Origin: JBBKWX01 sp037969175
GTDB taxonomy: Bacteria > Bacteroidota > Bacteroidia > AKYH767-A > JBBKVM01
DNA length: 19,226 nt
Assembly (NCBI GenBank): GCA_037969175.1
Contig: JBBKWX010000139.1
Coordinates: forward strand, 1-19,226
Reading direction: 5' to 3'
Both the position numbers and the translations under genes were made by a program. The notes below the pieces were generated by a model. It searched no databases. It was not told the origin of the DNA and was given only the letters and a program-made list of their open reading frames with translations. This document shows, piece after piece, positions 1-7,223 of the stretch (its first letter is position 1; each line of letters begins with the position of its first letter).

Positions 1-1088
1 GCTACTTTTTGAAAAGGCAATTTTATTCCATCTAATTCCGGTTCCACATCCGAAGTACCGGAATGAGCAAGTGTCAATGGAATCCTGTGTAATTGTTGCC
101 CTACTTCAGGTTCATAGAATCCGATATGCGCATCGTAAGAAGAAATATTGAGATGCGTGTATCCCCATTTTTTATTCAGACCGATATTGGAATTAAAATT
201 CTTTTCCCGGTATCCTGTATTTTCCAAAAAAGAATTTGCTGTTTCTATATCACCTGCATGCACATAGCTGGCTCTCACCCGGGCATGCAGCCCTTTGTGA
301 TTACCTTCAAGCATAAGCGAATTGCCAAGATATGGACCATTATCTGCAAACTGCGAATCGAAGCTTCCGGCCAGAGAACCGGGTTCGGCCGGAATAGGTT
401 CTATGATGTTTATCACACCACCCAACGCATCCGATCCATAGATCAGACTGGAAGGCCCACGAAGTACTTCCACTTTTTCTGCTGCAAATTTATCGATCTC
501 TATTCCATGTTCTTCACCCCATTGCTGACCTTCCTGTCGCACTCCGTCGTGCAAGGTGATGATGCGGTTACCGCCCAGTCCGCGGATAACGGGTTTGGAT
601 ACAGCCGATCCCGTAGTGACCTGTGATACACCCGGTGTATGTGCTATGGCATCAATGATATTCCCGGCAGGCAATGCAAGCAATTCTTTTCGATCCATCA
701 GTGTCACATGAACACTGTTGTGGTCATTATCTGTTGCCACCGGCGAACCGGTGATAACGATCTCACGTGCTTCAACACTGGTTGGTTCAAGTCTGAACTT
801 TAGCTTTTCTTCTGAAGTGGTTTCAATAAATTGTGAAATGGGTTTGTATCCGATATAGCTTATTTGGATCAGAAATTTTCCTTTGGGGAGATTATTGATC
901 TTAAAATTTCCATCTATATCTGATGATGCACCCATTTTGAGATCAGGAATATAAACGCCTGCCCCGGGCAAGGTTGAGCCATTATTATTATCGCTGATAT
1001 TGCCGCTTATGCTTTGTTGCGCATCGGCATAAAAAAAAGAAAAGAGAGCCAGGACCAATACGGCCGACTTCAAAAATATATTTTGCAT
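1..1088 (-). CDS. TonB-dependent outer-membrane receptor, N-terminal part (cut by window edge)
   Basis: The frame is open from an ATG at 1088 to the window edge (362 codons). It begins with a signal peptide (residues 1-23, cleavage after ADA). A carboxypeptidase-regulatory-like domain follows (about 24-105, GNISDNNNGSTLPGAGVYI), then the TonB plug (about 115-225) with VIRGLGGNRIITLHDGV and VEVLRGPSSLIYGSDALGGV, then the start of the beta-barrel. The protein would take up a scarce ligand across the outer membrane using TonB/ExbBD energy. The RGLGGNRI segment resembles ZnuD-type metal receptors as I remember them, and the gene follows a His/Cys-rich exported protein by 44 bp, so zinc or copper is a reasonable but unproven substrate. 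It is probably the last or a late gene of the minus-strand run starting at rsmE. The barrel lies outside the window, so substrate cannot be settled here. Confidence 0.93.
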   Translation of the reverse strand, partial: MQNIFLKSAVLVLALFSFFYADAQQSISGNISDNNNGSTLPGAGVYIPDLKMGASSDIDGNFKINNLPKGKFLIQISYIGYKPISQFIETTSEEKLKFRLEPTSVEAREIVITGSPVATDNDHNSVHVTLMDRKELLALPAGNIIDAIAHTPGVSQVTTGSAVSKPVIRGLGGNRIITLHDGVRQEGQQWGEEHGIEIDKFAAEKVEVLRGPSSLIYGSDALGGVINIIEPIPAEPGSLAGSFDSQFADNGPYLGNSLMLEGNHKGLHARVRASYVHAGDIETANSFLENTGYREKNFNSNIGLNKKWGYTHLNISSYDAHIGFYEPEVGQQLHRIPLTLAHSGTSDVEPELDGIKLPFQKV

Positions 1089-1132
1089 AGTAAATTTTTT
1101 ACTGATAAATGATCTGTGAATTCAATCAAAAA

Positions 1133-1471
1133 TCAGCAAAGGGGAGGAGCACGATCAGAAGAAAAAGAAGAAAAACTCTGAATATGAAATTCTGTATTTT
1201 CATTTTGTATCCTGCTAAAAACAGGTAATGAAACAACAAAAGTAATTTGTTTAGAAATATAAACCGGACCGGATTTTATCTTAAAAAAGTCACAGTGAGT
1301 ATGGATCTTTTCAAGGCTATAGCCGTTGTCTGATGGCGTTTCGCAGGCTTCATGTGTATCGTGATGAGCGAAGAGTTCATGCAGAGCTTCACGCGGTGTA
1401 CTGAAGAAAAGAAAACTCATCAGTATAGATACCGACAAGAGTTTTTGCGCTATGTTAAAACCTGCTTTCAT
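1133..1471 (-). CDS. Small exported His/Cys-rich protein upstream of TonB receptor
   Basis: A 112-residue protein with an N-terminal hydrophobic segment (about residues 8-25, signal peptide or membrane anchor). A cluster of possible metal ligands follows: H31, H36, H37, H40 and C43 (HELFAHHDTHEAC), then H57, H59 and C60 (IHTHCDF). The C-terminus is hydrophobic and ends in RAPPLC. I recall similar short proteins next to TonB receptors in Bacteroidota, but no named family. The start lies 2 nt after the stop of the DUF4159 gene and the stop lies 44 nt before the receptor gene, so co-expression is likely. The ligand pattern suggests periplasmic binding or handing over of Zn or Cu. That is inference; no enzyme motif is visible. 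Confidence 0.75.
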   Translation of the reverse strand: MKAGFNIAQKLLSVSILMSFLFFSTPREALHELFAHHDTHEACETPSDNGYSLEKIHTHCDFFKIKSGPVYISKQITFVVSLPVFSRIQNENTEFHIQSFSSFSSDRAPPLC

Positions 1472-1473
1472 GC

Positions 1474-2139
1474 TTATTGCATAAACACATAAGAGATTAT
1501 GTTGGCACCCATCTTCAATGCCAGGGCTCTTTTCTCGGGCGTATCTTTATGGATCTCCGGATCTTCCCATCCATCACCCAGATCAGATTCATAATTATAA
1601 TAACATATCAATCTTCCTTTATAGATCATGCCAAAGCCTTGTGGGGGCTTGTTATCATGTTCATGGATCTTGGGAAGTCCATTTGGGAAATCATATTTCT
1701 GATGATAGATGGGATGAGAAAAAGGCAGTTCGACAAATTCAATTTCCGGAAAGATCCTTTTCATCTGGATCCGGATAAAAGGATTAAAACCATAACTGTC
1801 ATTGATGTTTAGAAATCCTCCAGCCATCAAATAATTTCGGATGTTCAGTATTTCCGAAGAATTAAAAATGATGTTACCGTGTCCTGTTATATGCACAAAA
1901 GGATAGTTAAAAAGTTCGGGACTTCCTGCTTCTACTACAGCTTCCTGTGGGGCTATGACAGTACCCAGATTATCATTACAATATTTGATCAGATTGGGAA
2001 GGGAAGTAGGACTAACATACCAATCACCACCCCCTGAATATTTTAAACGTGCTAATTGAACGCCGGATTTCTGTGCTTCGACCGGAATGGCCAGCATGAT
2101 CAATGAGATCAGAAAAACAGAAGCAAGGGTTTTAAACAT
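1474..2139 (-). CDS. DUF4159 family exported protein
   Basis: A 221-residue protein with a signal peptide (residues 1-22, cleavage after VEA). The mature part matches my knowledge of DUF4159: LKYSGGGDWY near the N-terminus, FVHITGHGNI, LRNYL-like and GGFLNINDSYG segments, and a C-terminal YNYESDLGDGWED region. DUF4159 is thought to have a glutamine-amidotransferase-like flavodoxin fold without known activity; the usual catalytic Cys is not evident. It acts in the periplasm or at the cell surface. It lies 35 nt after rsmE and 2 nt before the His/Cys-rich gene. A perfect TATATTTG (-7 type) lies 4 nt before the ATG at 2144-2151 but has no clear -33 partner, so a private near-leaderless promoter is only possible. 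Confidence 0.85.
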   Translation of the reverse strand: MFKTLASVFLISLIMLAIPVEAQKSGVQLARLKYSGGGDWYVSPTSLPNLIKYCNDNLGTVIAPQEAVVEAGSPELFNYPFVHITGHGNIIFNSSEILNIRNYLMAGGFLNINDSYGFNPFIRIQMKRIFPEIEFVELPFSHPIYHQKYDFPNGLPKIHEHDNKPPQGFGMIYKGRLICYYNYESDLGDGWEDPEIHKDTPEKRALALKMGANIISYVFMQ

Positions 2140-2174
2140 AGGACAAATATAACAAGCTTGATCGGATATTATTG

Positions 2175-2879
2175 TCAGGATCTTGCAAGCATTGCAGCCA
2201 TTGCAATACTCATTGCTGCTGTCTCTGTTCTAAGTCTTTGTTGACCCAGACTCAGCTCCGTAAGATTCATTTCACGGATCTTATTGATCTCAGCTGCAGA
2301 GAAGTCTCCTTCGGGTCCGATCATCACGATGACATCGCCTGAAGCATTAACGAAAAGCTCATTCAACTTTTTCTTCTTCCCGTTTTGACAATGAGCGAAG
2401 AATAAATTTGAGCTTTTATTCAATGCAATAAAGTCGGCAAAGCTAACCGGTTCGTTCAGATCAGGTAGGTAGTTTGACAAGCTTTGTTTCAAGGCTTCAA
2501 CCATAATTCTTGAATATCTTTCCATATTGATCTTTTGTCTTTCTGAATGTTCGCAGATCAAAATGCTGATCTCATCAACTCCAAGTTCAGTAGCTTTTTC
2601 AAGAAACCATTCATTTCTATCGTTTTGTTTTACAGGACTGAATGCTATATGGATAGAAAATTTCTCCGGCTTTTCTTGTTTTGTCGCTGAAAGGATCTTT
2701 AACATACAAGCTCTATGATCTTCATTTTCAAGTTCAGCAAGATAGCGGGTTCCCATTCCATCTGTCAGGGAGATCTTATCGCCCATTTGCATGCGTAAAA
2801 CTTTGATACAATGTTTGCTTTCCTCATGGGTAAGTTCATTGATCCCTTCAGCCAATTGGGGTGCGTAGAAATGATGCAT
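2175..2879 (-). CDS. rsmE: 16S rRNA m3U1498 methyltransferase RsmE
   Basis: A 234-residue SPOUT-class methyltransferase that methylates N3 of U1498 in 16S rRNA using S-adenosylmethionine. The N-terminal PUA-like part (about 1-70, beginning MHHFYAP) precedes the SPOUT domain, which has SPVKQNDRNEWFLEKATELGVDEI, the SAM-knot motif IGPEGDFSAAEI and the C-terminal LSLGQQRLRTETAA. The frame extends 12 codons further upstream to 2915, but I chose the ATG at 2879 because family members start with a short MxxFYxP segment. The GD in IGPEGDF replaces the more usual GG. TATTTTCG at 2905-2912, read on the minus strand, could be the -7 element. The gene heads the minus-strand run toward the TonB receptor, though a functional link to that locus is not obvious. 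Confidence 0.93.
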   Translation of the reverse strand: MHHFYAPQLAEGINELTHEESKHCIKVLRMQMGDKISLTDGMGTRYLAELENEDHRACMLKILSATKQEKPEKFSIHIAFSPVKQNDRNEWFLEKATELGVDEISILICEHSERQKINMERYSRIMVEALKQSLSNYLPDLNEPVSFADFIALNKSSNLFFAHCQNGKKKKLNELFVNASGDVIVMIGPEGDFSAAEINKIREMNLTELSLGQQRLRTETAAMSIAMAAMLARS

Positions 2880-3088
2880 TGGTTTTTTTATTGTTTGCCT
2901 GTTGCGAAAATACACTTATTCATTTTCTTTTATGCTGTGCTTGAGCAATTAGTTTCATTGTCAGCATAAATATTCTTTATCATTTACTAAGACCTTTTTT
3001 AAACATAGATTATTTAGAGTATTTACTTCTTTTCGAGAGAATGAATTTTTTTAATAAATATTTTTTCTGGTCTTTTTTTTTGAATGTC

Positions 3089-3127
3089 ATCCCTCATTTC
3101 GGGATAAAGGCCCTGCCCACAGGCCTT
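3089..3127. repeat. Two tandem short hairpins
   Basis: ATCCC (3089-3093) can pair with GGGAT (3101-3105). Directly beside it, AAGGCC (3107-3112) can pair with GGCCTT (3122-3127) across a nine-base loop containing GCCCACA. This stretch is GC-richer than its surroundings. No run of T follows closely, so it is not a standard terminator; it may belong to a small RNA or to a degenerate repeat. Confidence 0.35.
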
Positions 3128-3328
3128 CGCTATGTATTTTTATTTTTCCGGGCGCTAGATTTCTTTTTTCCCAAGCCCACAAAGCCATTGCCCACATAAA
3201 AAAATAAATAAGGCGCCTTTCAAACATCCCCACCCACAATAAAAATACTTCAGGGCTTGTATCCCAAAACTAAAGAAGACATTCTGGTTGATTCTACAAA
3301 GTGGTTTTTCGCAAATGTTTGTAAAATG

Positions 3329-3391
3329 AACTTAGTGTAACTTGAGACCTAAGTGAACTTCGTGGTTTTATTTAAACGTGTAGAATGACAA
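3329..3391 (+). repeat. CTTAGTG-type intergenic repeat, copy a
   Basis: The copy runs CTTAGTGTAACTTGAGACC, then AAGTGAACTTCGTGGTTTTA and an AT-rich end with TAGAATGACA. Its first 44 bases differ at only six positions from the copy at 11147-11190. It has short internal repeats of CTT-x-GTG spaced about 10 nt apart. Confidence 0.7.
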
Positions 3392-3411
3392 CAAAATTAG
3401 ATGTTCTTTTT

Positions 3412-3451
3412 ACCACAAGGTTACAAGAGCACTTAGTGACACTAAGTTAAC
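3412..3451 (-). repeat. CTTAGTG-type intergenic repeat, copy b (inverted)
   Basis: The reverse complement contains AACTTAGTG, AAGTGCTCTTGTAAC and a terminal GTGG, so this is an inverted, diverged copy placed between the two direct copies at 3329 and 3495. It can pair with either neighbour to form an alternative long hairpin. Confidence 0.55.
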
Positions 3452-3492
3452 ACTTTGTTATTTTGTTCTTTCAGAAAAACCGTTTGAAAAAC

Positions 3493-3558
3493 TTCTTAGT
3501 GCAACTTGTGACCTAAGTGCTCTATGTGGTTCATTAAAACGGATAGAATGACAGCAAC
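3493..3558 (+). repeat. CTTAGTG-type intergenic repeat, copy c
   Basis: It contains CTTAGTGCAACTTGTGACC, AAGTGCTCTATGTGGTT and then ATAGAATGACAGCAACA. It is in the same orientation as copy a and shares its trailing TAGAATGACA, so the repeat unit is about 63-66 bp here. Confidence 0.65.
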
Positions 3559-3675
3559 AGAAGGCTTCAGGACACAGACTAAACATGTATTAATCGTATG
3601 AAAAATACAAGGCACTTCACATCATATGAATTTCTTCAATGTATGAATCCGTAAGGTCTAATTAAAGAACTTAAC

Positions 3676-5289
3676 TTAAGCAACAACTTCAGCTTTTGGA
3701 GCAGCTTCCAGGATCTCCTGAGAAGCATTTGAAGCGTATTGATTAAAGTTTTTAATAAATGATTGAGCAAGATCTTGAGCTTTCTGATCAAAAGCTGATT
3801 TATCAGCCCAAGTATCTCTTGGATTCAGCATTTCATCAGGTACACCCGGACAAGATGTTGGGAATGATAATCCGAAGATTGCCTGTTTATCATAATCAAC
3901 ATTGTTGAGTTCGCCATTCAGAGCTGCTGTGATCAATGCACGTGTATAAGCAAGTTTGATCCTTGAACCAACACCATAAGCCCCACCTGACCAGCCTGTA
4001 TTCACCAACCATACATTAACATCACCCTGATTGATCTTTTCACCAAGCAGTTCGGCATATTTTGCCGGGTGCAGAGGAAGGAAAGCCTTTCCAAAACAAG
4101 CTGAGAAAGTAGTTTGAGGTTCGGTGATACCCATTTCGGTACCGGCGATCTTTGCAGTATATCCGGAGATGAAGTGATACATAGCCTGGCCCGTAGTCAG
4201 TTTTGAGATTGGAGGTAATACACCGAAAGCATCTGCTGTAAGGAAGAAGATATTTTTTGGAGCAGGTCCTACACTAGGCGTAACTGCATTATCAATATGT
4301 TCGATAGGATAAGCTACACGAGTATTTTCGGTCTTTGAAATATTTTCGAAATCAACTTTGGTTGTTCCTTCGTAGAATTCAATATTCTCGACCAATGAAC
4401 CAAAACGAATCGCATTATAGATCTGTGGCTCTTTTTCTTTAGATAGATTCACGCATTTAGCATAACATCCTCCTTCAAAATTGAAGATTGAATTATCAGC
4501 CCAACCGTGTTCATCATCACCGATCAATCCGCGGTTAGGATCGGCAGACAAGGTTGTCTTACCGGTACCTGATAATCCGAAGAAGATAGCAGTATCACCT
4601 TTCTCACCGATGTTTGCTGAGCAATGCATGGAGAGCACACCTTTTTCGTGAGGTAGAATATAATTCAGAACTGAGAAGATACCTTTCTTGATCTCACCGG
4701 TATAGCCGGTTCCACCTATAAGGATGATCTTCTTAGTGAAGTTCAGAATAGCAAAGTTATGTTGTCTGGTTCCGTCGATCTCCGGGTCAGCCATAAAGCC
4801 GGGAGCATCAATGATATGCCAGTCAGGGGTCATGGTTAGAATTTCTTCTTTTGTAGGACGAAGGAAGAGATTATTTGCAAACAAGTTTTGCCAGGGAGAC
4901 TCAGTAACAACACGGATGTTCAATCTGTGTTCCGGGTCAGCACAAGCATAAGAATCACGAACATATACTGATTTTCCGGCAAAATAAGCCTGTACACGCT
5001 GGTACAATCGATCAAACTTATCCGCATCAAATTTAATATTGATATCTCCCCACCAAACACTGTTTTCAGTGTTTTCATCACACACAATAAATTTGTCTTT
5101 GGGAGAGCGTCCGGTAAACTCACCGGTATCAACTGCAAGTCCACCTGTATCTGTCAATACACCTTCCCCACGGATAATGGTTTCTTCAACCAATTCAGCA
5201 GGAGATAGATTCCAATACGCAGCAGATACATGTTTCAGGCCGATATCGGCAACAGAAGCCTTAGGCCCCCGGATTCCGAATTCATTCAT
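3676..5289 (-). CDS. pckA: Phosphoenolpyruvate carboxykinase (ATP)
   Basis: A 537-residue cytoplasmic enzyme that converts oxaloacetate and ATP to phosphoenolpyruvate, CO2 and ADP (EC 4.1.1.49), the entry step of gluconeogenesis. The P-loop kinase-1a motif GLSGTGKTTL starts at residue 238, with K244 and T245 as nucleotide contacts. The kinase-2 region GDDEHGW follows, then FNFEGGCYAKC. The N-terminal substrate segment EFTGRSPKDKFIV is also present, and the length is normal for the ATP-dependent family. The frame is open 24 codons further upstream, but the ATG at 5289 gives the expected N-terminus and is preceded by an A-rich leader with twelve consecutive A on the coding strand. It has its own predicted promoter at 5339-5370 and is separated from the upstream lipoprotein operon by 81 bp. 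Confidence 0.97.
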   Translation of the reverse strand: MNEFGIRGPKASVADIGLKHVSAAYWNLSPAELVEETIIRGEGVLTDTGGLAVDTGEFTGRSPKDKFIVCDENTENSVWWGDINIKFDADKFDRLYQRVQAYFAGKSVYVRDSYACADPEHRLNIRVVTESPWQNLFANNLFLRPTKEEILTMTPDWHIIDAPGFMADPEIDGTRQHNFAILNFTKKIILIGGTGYTGEIKKGIFSVLNYILPHEKGVLSMHCSANIGEKGDTAIFFGLSGTGKTTLSADPNRGLIGDDEHGWADNSIFNFEGGCYAKCVNLSKEKEPQIYNAIRFGSLVENIEFYEGTTKVDFENISKTENTRVAYPIEHIDNAVTPSVGPAPKNIFFLTADAFGVLPPISKLTTGQAMYHFISGYTAKIAGTEMGITEPQTTFSACFGKAFLPLHPAKYAELLGEKINQGDVNVWLVNTGWSGGAYGVGSRIKLAYTRALITAALNGELNNVDYDKQAIFGLSFPTSCPGVPDEMLNPRDTWADKSAFDQKAQDLAQSFIKNFNQYASNASQEILEAAPKAEVVA

Positions 5290-5338
5290 GTTTTTTTTTT
5301 TTGTTGAAATGCTTAGAGTAAATTCTTTTTGGGTAGGG

Positions 5339-5370
5339 CAAAGTACGTGAAAATATACCAAAAATTCAAT
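5339..5370 (-). promoter_or_regulatory. Predicted pckA promoter
   Basis: On the minus strand a TTG (5368-5370) precedes TACTTTG (5339-5345) by about 22 nt, close to the Bacteroidota -33/-7 pattern TTG-N19-21-TAnnTTTG but with a one-base-shorter -7 box. It would start transcription roughly 40-45 nt before the chosen start codon. Confidence 0.4.
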
Positions 5371-5793
5371 TTACTGACGCTTGTTTCTGCAAGGCATGTT
5401 ATATTCTAGCCTCATAAGTTTACTGGAGGCCATTAACTCATCTATTTTATTGAGGACATTGGACTTTTCTTCAGTATTTAATTTTCCGAAATCCATACAA
5501 TAATCGATCTCACCTTCACGACCCCAGCGATATTCTTCCATCGCTAATTTTTCTGCAAAGGCAGCCCCATCCATGTAGGTCTTGAAATTGCCTGCAGCTT
5601 GAAAATCAACGCCTTCTCCAATGCTTATGAAAGATACGTTCAACATTTTAACGGTATCAGTTCTCATGGAGCTACCATCCATTTTTTCTTCTGAATTGCT
5701 ACTTGTTGTATTTTCAGCTTCTGTTTTATGATTCTTACAAGAAAAGAATAGCAGCATTCCTGCTGCTATTCCAAAGATCAAATATTTTTTCAT
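5371..5793 (-). CDS. Unrecognised small lipoprotein
   Basis: A 140-residue protein with a lipoprotein signal: a hydrophobic segment from residue 4 to 17 and lipobox FFSC with the acylated Cys at 19. An Asn/Ser/Glu-rich linker (about 22-45) leads to a small folded part with VSFISIGEGVDFQAAGNF and a conserved-looking GREGEIDYCMDF stretch. The C-terminus is polar. I do not recognise a named domain. Its ATG overlaps the stop of the preceding lipoprotein gene (ATGA at 5793-5790), which implies translational coupling and probably a shared role in the envelope. The protein should be anchored in the inner or outer membrane facing the periplasm or outside. Confidence 0.8.
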   Translation of the reverse strand: MKKYLIFGIAAGMLLFFSCKNHKTEAENTTSSNSEEKMDGSSMRTDTVKMLNVSFISIGEGVDFQAAGNFKTYMDGAAFAEKLAMEEYRWGREGEIDYCMDFGKLNTEEKSNVLNKIDELMASSKLMRLEYNMPCRNKRQ

Positions 5794-6497
5794 GCATTTC
5801 GGTTTTTACGGTAAGGAAACTTACGGCTAAATTTACGATTTAAATGTTCAACCACATCATTTGATTTCGTATTCCAGTCAGATTCTCTTTTGTAATAGTC
5901 TTTCCAGAGAATGCCACCGTCTGTTTTGTTTATCACTACTGCCTCTGCTTTGATATCGTTAGTCTTGTTTACATTTCCGGGAATGACTATTCCGTTTGGA
6001 GCACCCAGATCAAATAAGATCTGTGTACCTAAATCAATTCCGAATGAAGCCAGATCGGACATGAATCTTGTCTTTTCTACACGGGCTCTGACGACTGCAT
6101 CAACTCCTAAAATAGTTGCAAGTTTCTGAGGATCTGCTGTCCAGCTTTCTCTGATTGAAATACCATTCTCTTTTAGAATAGAATTGGTCTTCATGGCTGA
6201 CTGGAATTCGATAGGAATGTGTTTTCTTTTCCTATTCGCTTTTCTGAGGAGTTGATTTTGAAGAGATAACTGAAAAGCTTGGCTTTCAATTTCTTCTTGT
6301 TGCATTTTGCTTGCCTCATCCATTTTCTTGGGCAGCTTACCTGTGAATACCATCTCAAAAGGAAGTACAGCAACGGTTTTGTGCTCTGCTGTCTTGGATT
6401 GAAAATCAGGAGCTGTAAAATAACTTGGCCTACATGAGCTTAAAGCGAAAAGGGCCAGAAAAAACGTAATGTTTTTAATACTACGGGAATGTTCCAT
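5790..6497 (-). CDS. Unrecognised lipoprotein, translationally coupled to its neighbour
   Basis: A 235-residue protein with a lipoprotein signal: charged start, hydrophobic segment at 10-19 and lipobox LSSC with Cys at 22. The mature part starts with VAVLPFEMVFTGKLPKKM and includes a coiled-coil-like Gln/Glu stretch (about 65-90). Further on are ILGVDAVVRARVEKTR and an FDLGAPNG segment, then a basic C-terminus (about 215-235). The VAVLPF opening and GVDAVVRARVE resemble periplasmic proteins of the CsgG/GNA1162-like kind, but I cannot assign a family. The frame is open to 6569, yet the ATG at 6497 gives the proper signal peptide. The gene follows the DUF423 gene by 29 nt and overlaps the next lipoprotein gene by 4 nt. 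Confidence 0.82.
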   Translation of the reverse strand: MEHSRSIKNITFFLALFALSSCRPSYFTAPDFQSKTAEHKTVAVLPFEMVFTGKLPKKMDEASKMQQEEIESQAFQLSLQNQLLRKANRKRKHIPIEFQSAMKTNSILKENGISIRESWTADPQKLATILGVDAVVRARVEKTRFMSDLASFGIDLGTQILFDLGAPNGIVIPGNVNKTNDIKAEAVVINKTDGGILWKDYYKRESDWNTKSNDVVEHLNRKFSRKFPYRKNRNA

Positions 6498-6526
6498 AAA
6501 ATTAGATTTTAGTTTACATTTTAAAA

Positions 6527-6916
6527 TTAGATTTTGCGTTTCAGTAAAAACTGTGCCAAAAATATCCAACCTAATAAAAAGAAGATTCCACCAAGTGGGG
6601 TAACCGGTCCAAGGAATGAAACTGAATGGCTTGTCCAGATTGATTTTGTGCTCAAAAGGTAAATTGATCCGGAGAATAAAATTATTCCTGCAAGAAAAAA
6701 TTTCTCAGCCAGAAACAGCATTTTATTTTCCTGAACGATCGTACCAGTGAAGAGCAATACCAGAACATGGATAAACTGGTAACGAACGCCCGTTTCGAAC
6801 GCCGCGAGGGATGAGGGATCCAATTTAGATTTCAGAGCATGTGCGCCAAAAGCTCCCAATACTACAGCCACTGCTCCTAAAATTGCTGCTATGGCTGTGA
6901 TCTTTCGGTATTTCAT
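6527..6916 (-). CDS. DUF423 family small membrane protein
   Basis: A 129-residue integral membrane protein of the DUF423 (YgdD/YwdK-like) family. It has about four hydrophobic segments (approximately 6-24, 48-62, 69-88 and 102-125). The family hallmark GAFGAHALKSKL is at 21-32, VRYQFIHVLVLL at 44-55, and SGSIYLLS and PVTPLGGIFFLLGW lie in the second half. The biochemical function of the family is unknown. It heads a minus-strand operon with two lipoprotein genes (29-nt gap to the first) and is driven by a predicted promoter at 6937-6968. The length is typical and the start ATG at 6916 gives the expected N-terminus. Confidence 0.92.
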   Translation of the reverse strand: MKYRKITAIAAILGAVAVVLGAFGAHALKSKLDPSSLAAFETGVRYQFIHVLVLLFTGTIVQENKMLFLAEKFFLAGIILFSGSIYLLSTKSIWTSHSVSFLGPVTPLGGIFFLLGWIFLAQFLLKRKI

Positions 6917-6936
6917 TATGTCGTAAAAATTTGAAG

Positions 6937-6968
6937 CAAAAGTACGAAGGATGAATGATGAATTCGAA
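6937..6968 (-). promoter_or_regulatory. Predicted promoter of the DUF423-lipoprotein operon
   Basis: On the minus strand, TTCG (6965-6968) is separated by 20 nt from TACTTTTG (6937-6944). The latter is a perfect match to the Bacteroidota -7 box TAnnTTTG, 20 nt before the ATG. The -33 element has one mismatch to TTTG. Confidence 0.6.
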
Positions 6969-6974
6969 ATTCAG

Positions 6975-7020
6975 TTTTAAAATGGAACACGGAAGTTCTA
7001 AAGCACGAAAAACACAGAAT
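6975..7020 (-). repeat. GTGTTTT/GTGCTTT repeat, copy A
   Basis: The minus strand reads ATTCTGTGTTTTTCGTGC then TTTAGAACTTCCGTGTTCC and an AT-rich end. It is an inverted partner of the copy at 7147-7203 and is similar to the one at 11498-11558. Internal GTG units recur every 10-17 nt. Confidence 0.6.
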
Positions 7021-7146
7021 TTAATTAAGAGTTTTGTGTTGTAAACAAAAATAAGAGCAGGATACATTTCCGATTTTGAAAATAAAAAGTTTTACCTCAA
7101 CTCTTTTCAAAGATTTGAGTTTGTATCAAATAATTGTGATTTATTT

Positions 7147-7203
7147 TCAGTGTTTTCAGTGCTTTAGCTCTTCCGTGTTCTCTTTTAACACAAAGGCTCC
7201 AAG
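7147..7203 (+). repeat. GTGTTTT/GTGCTTT repeat, copy B
   Basis: It reads TCAGTGTTTTCAGTGCTTTA, then GCTCTTCCGTGTTCTC and a tail with AACACAAAGGCTCCAAG. The tail AAGGCTCCAAG is shared with the copy at 11498-11558 on the other strand. With copy A it forms an inverted pair around a 126-bp AT-rich centre. Confidence 0.6.
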
Positions 7204-7223
7204 GAAATAATAAGGCTCAAAGA

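Larger units (their letters stand above)
2880..3675. other. Gene-free spacer between rsmE and pckA
   Basis: Nearly 800 bp without a convincing reading frame on either strand. It holds the rsmE upstream region, two tandem short hairpins (3089-3127), a C-rich stretch in which GCCCACA recurs (3115, 3173 and 3190 areas), three copies of the CTTAGTG-type repeat (3329-3558), and the 3' flank of pckA. I see no clear rho-independent terminator for pckA. Confidence 0.8.

Noticed and set aside
93..626. 177-codon plus-strand frame
   Set aside because: It is antisense to the TonB receptor, whose minus-strand frame shows a continuous signal peptide, carboxypeptidase-like domain and plug.
3329..3558. CRISPR array
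   Set aside because: The three copies alternate in orientation, are diverged, and lack regular unique spacers; no cas gene is nearby.
4920..5350. Frames on both strands overlapping the 5' part of pckA
   Set aside because: They are shadows of the strongly supported pckA frame.
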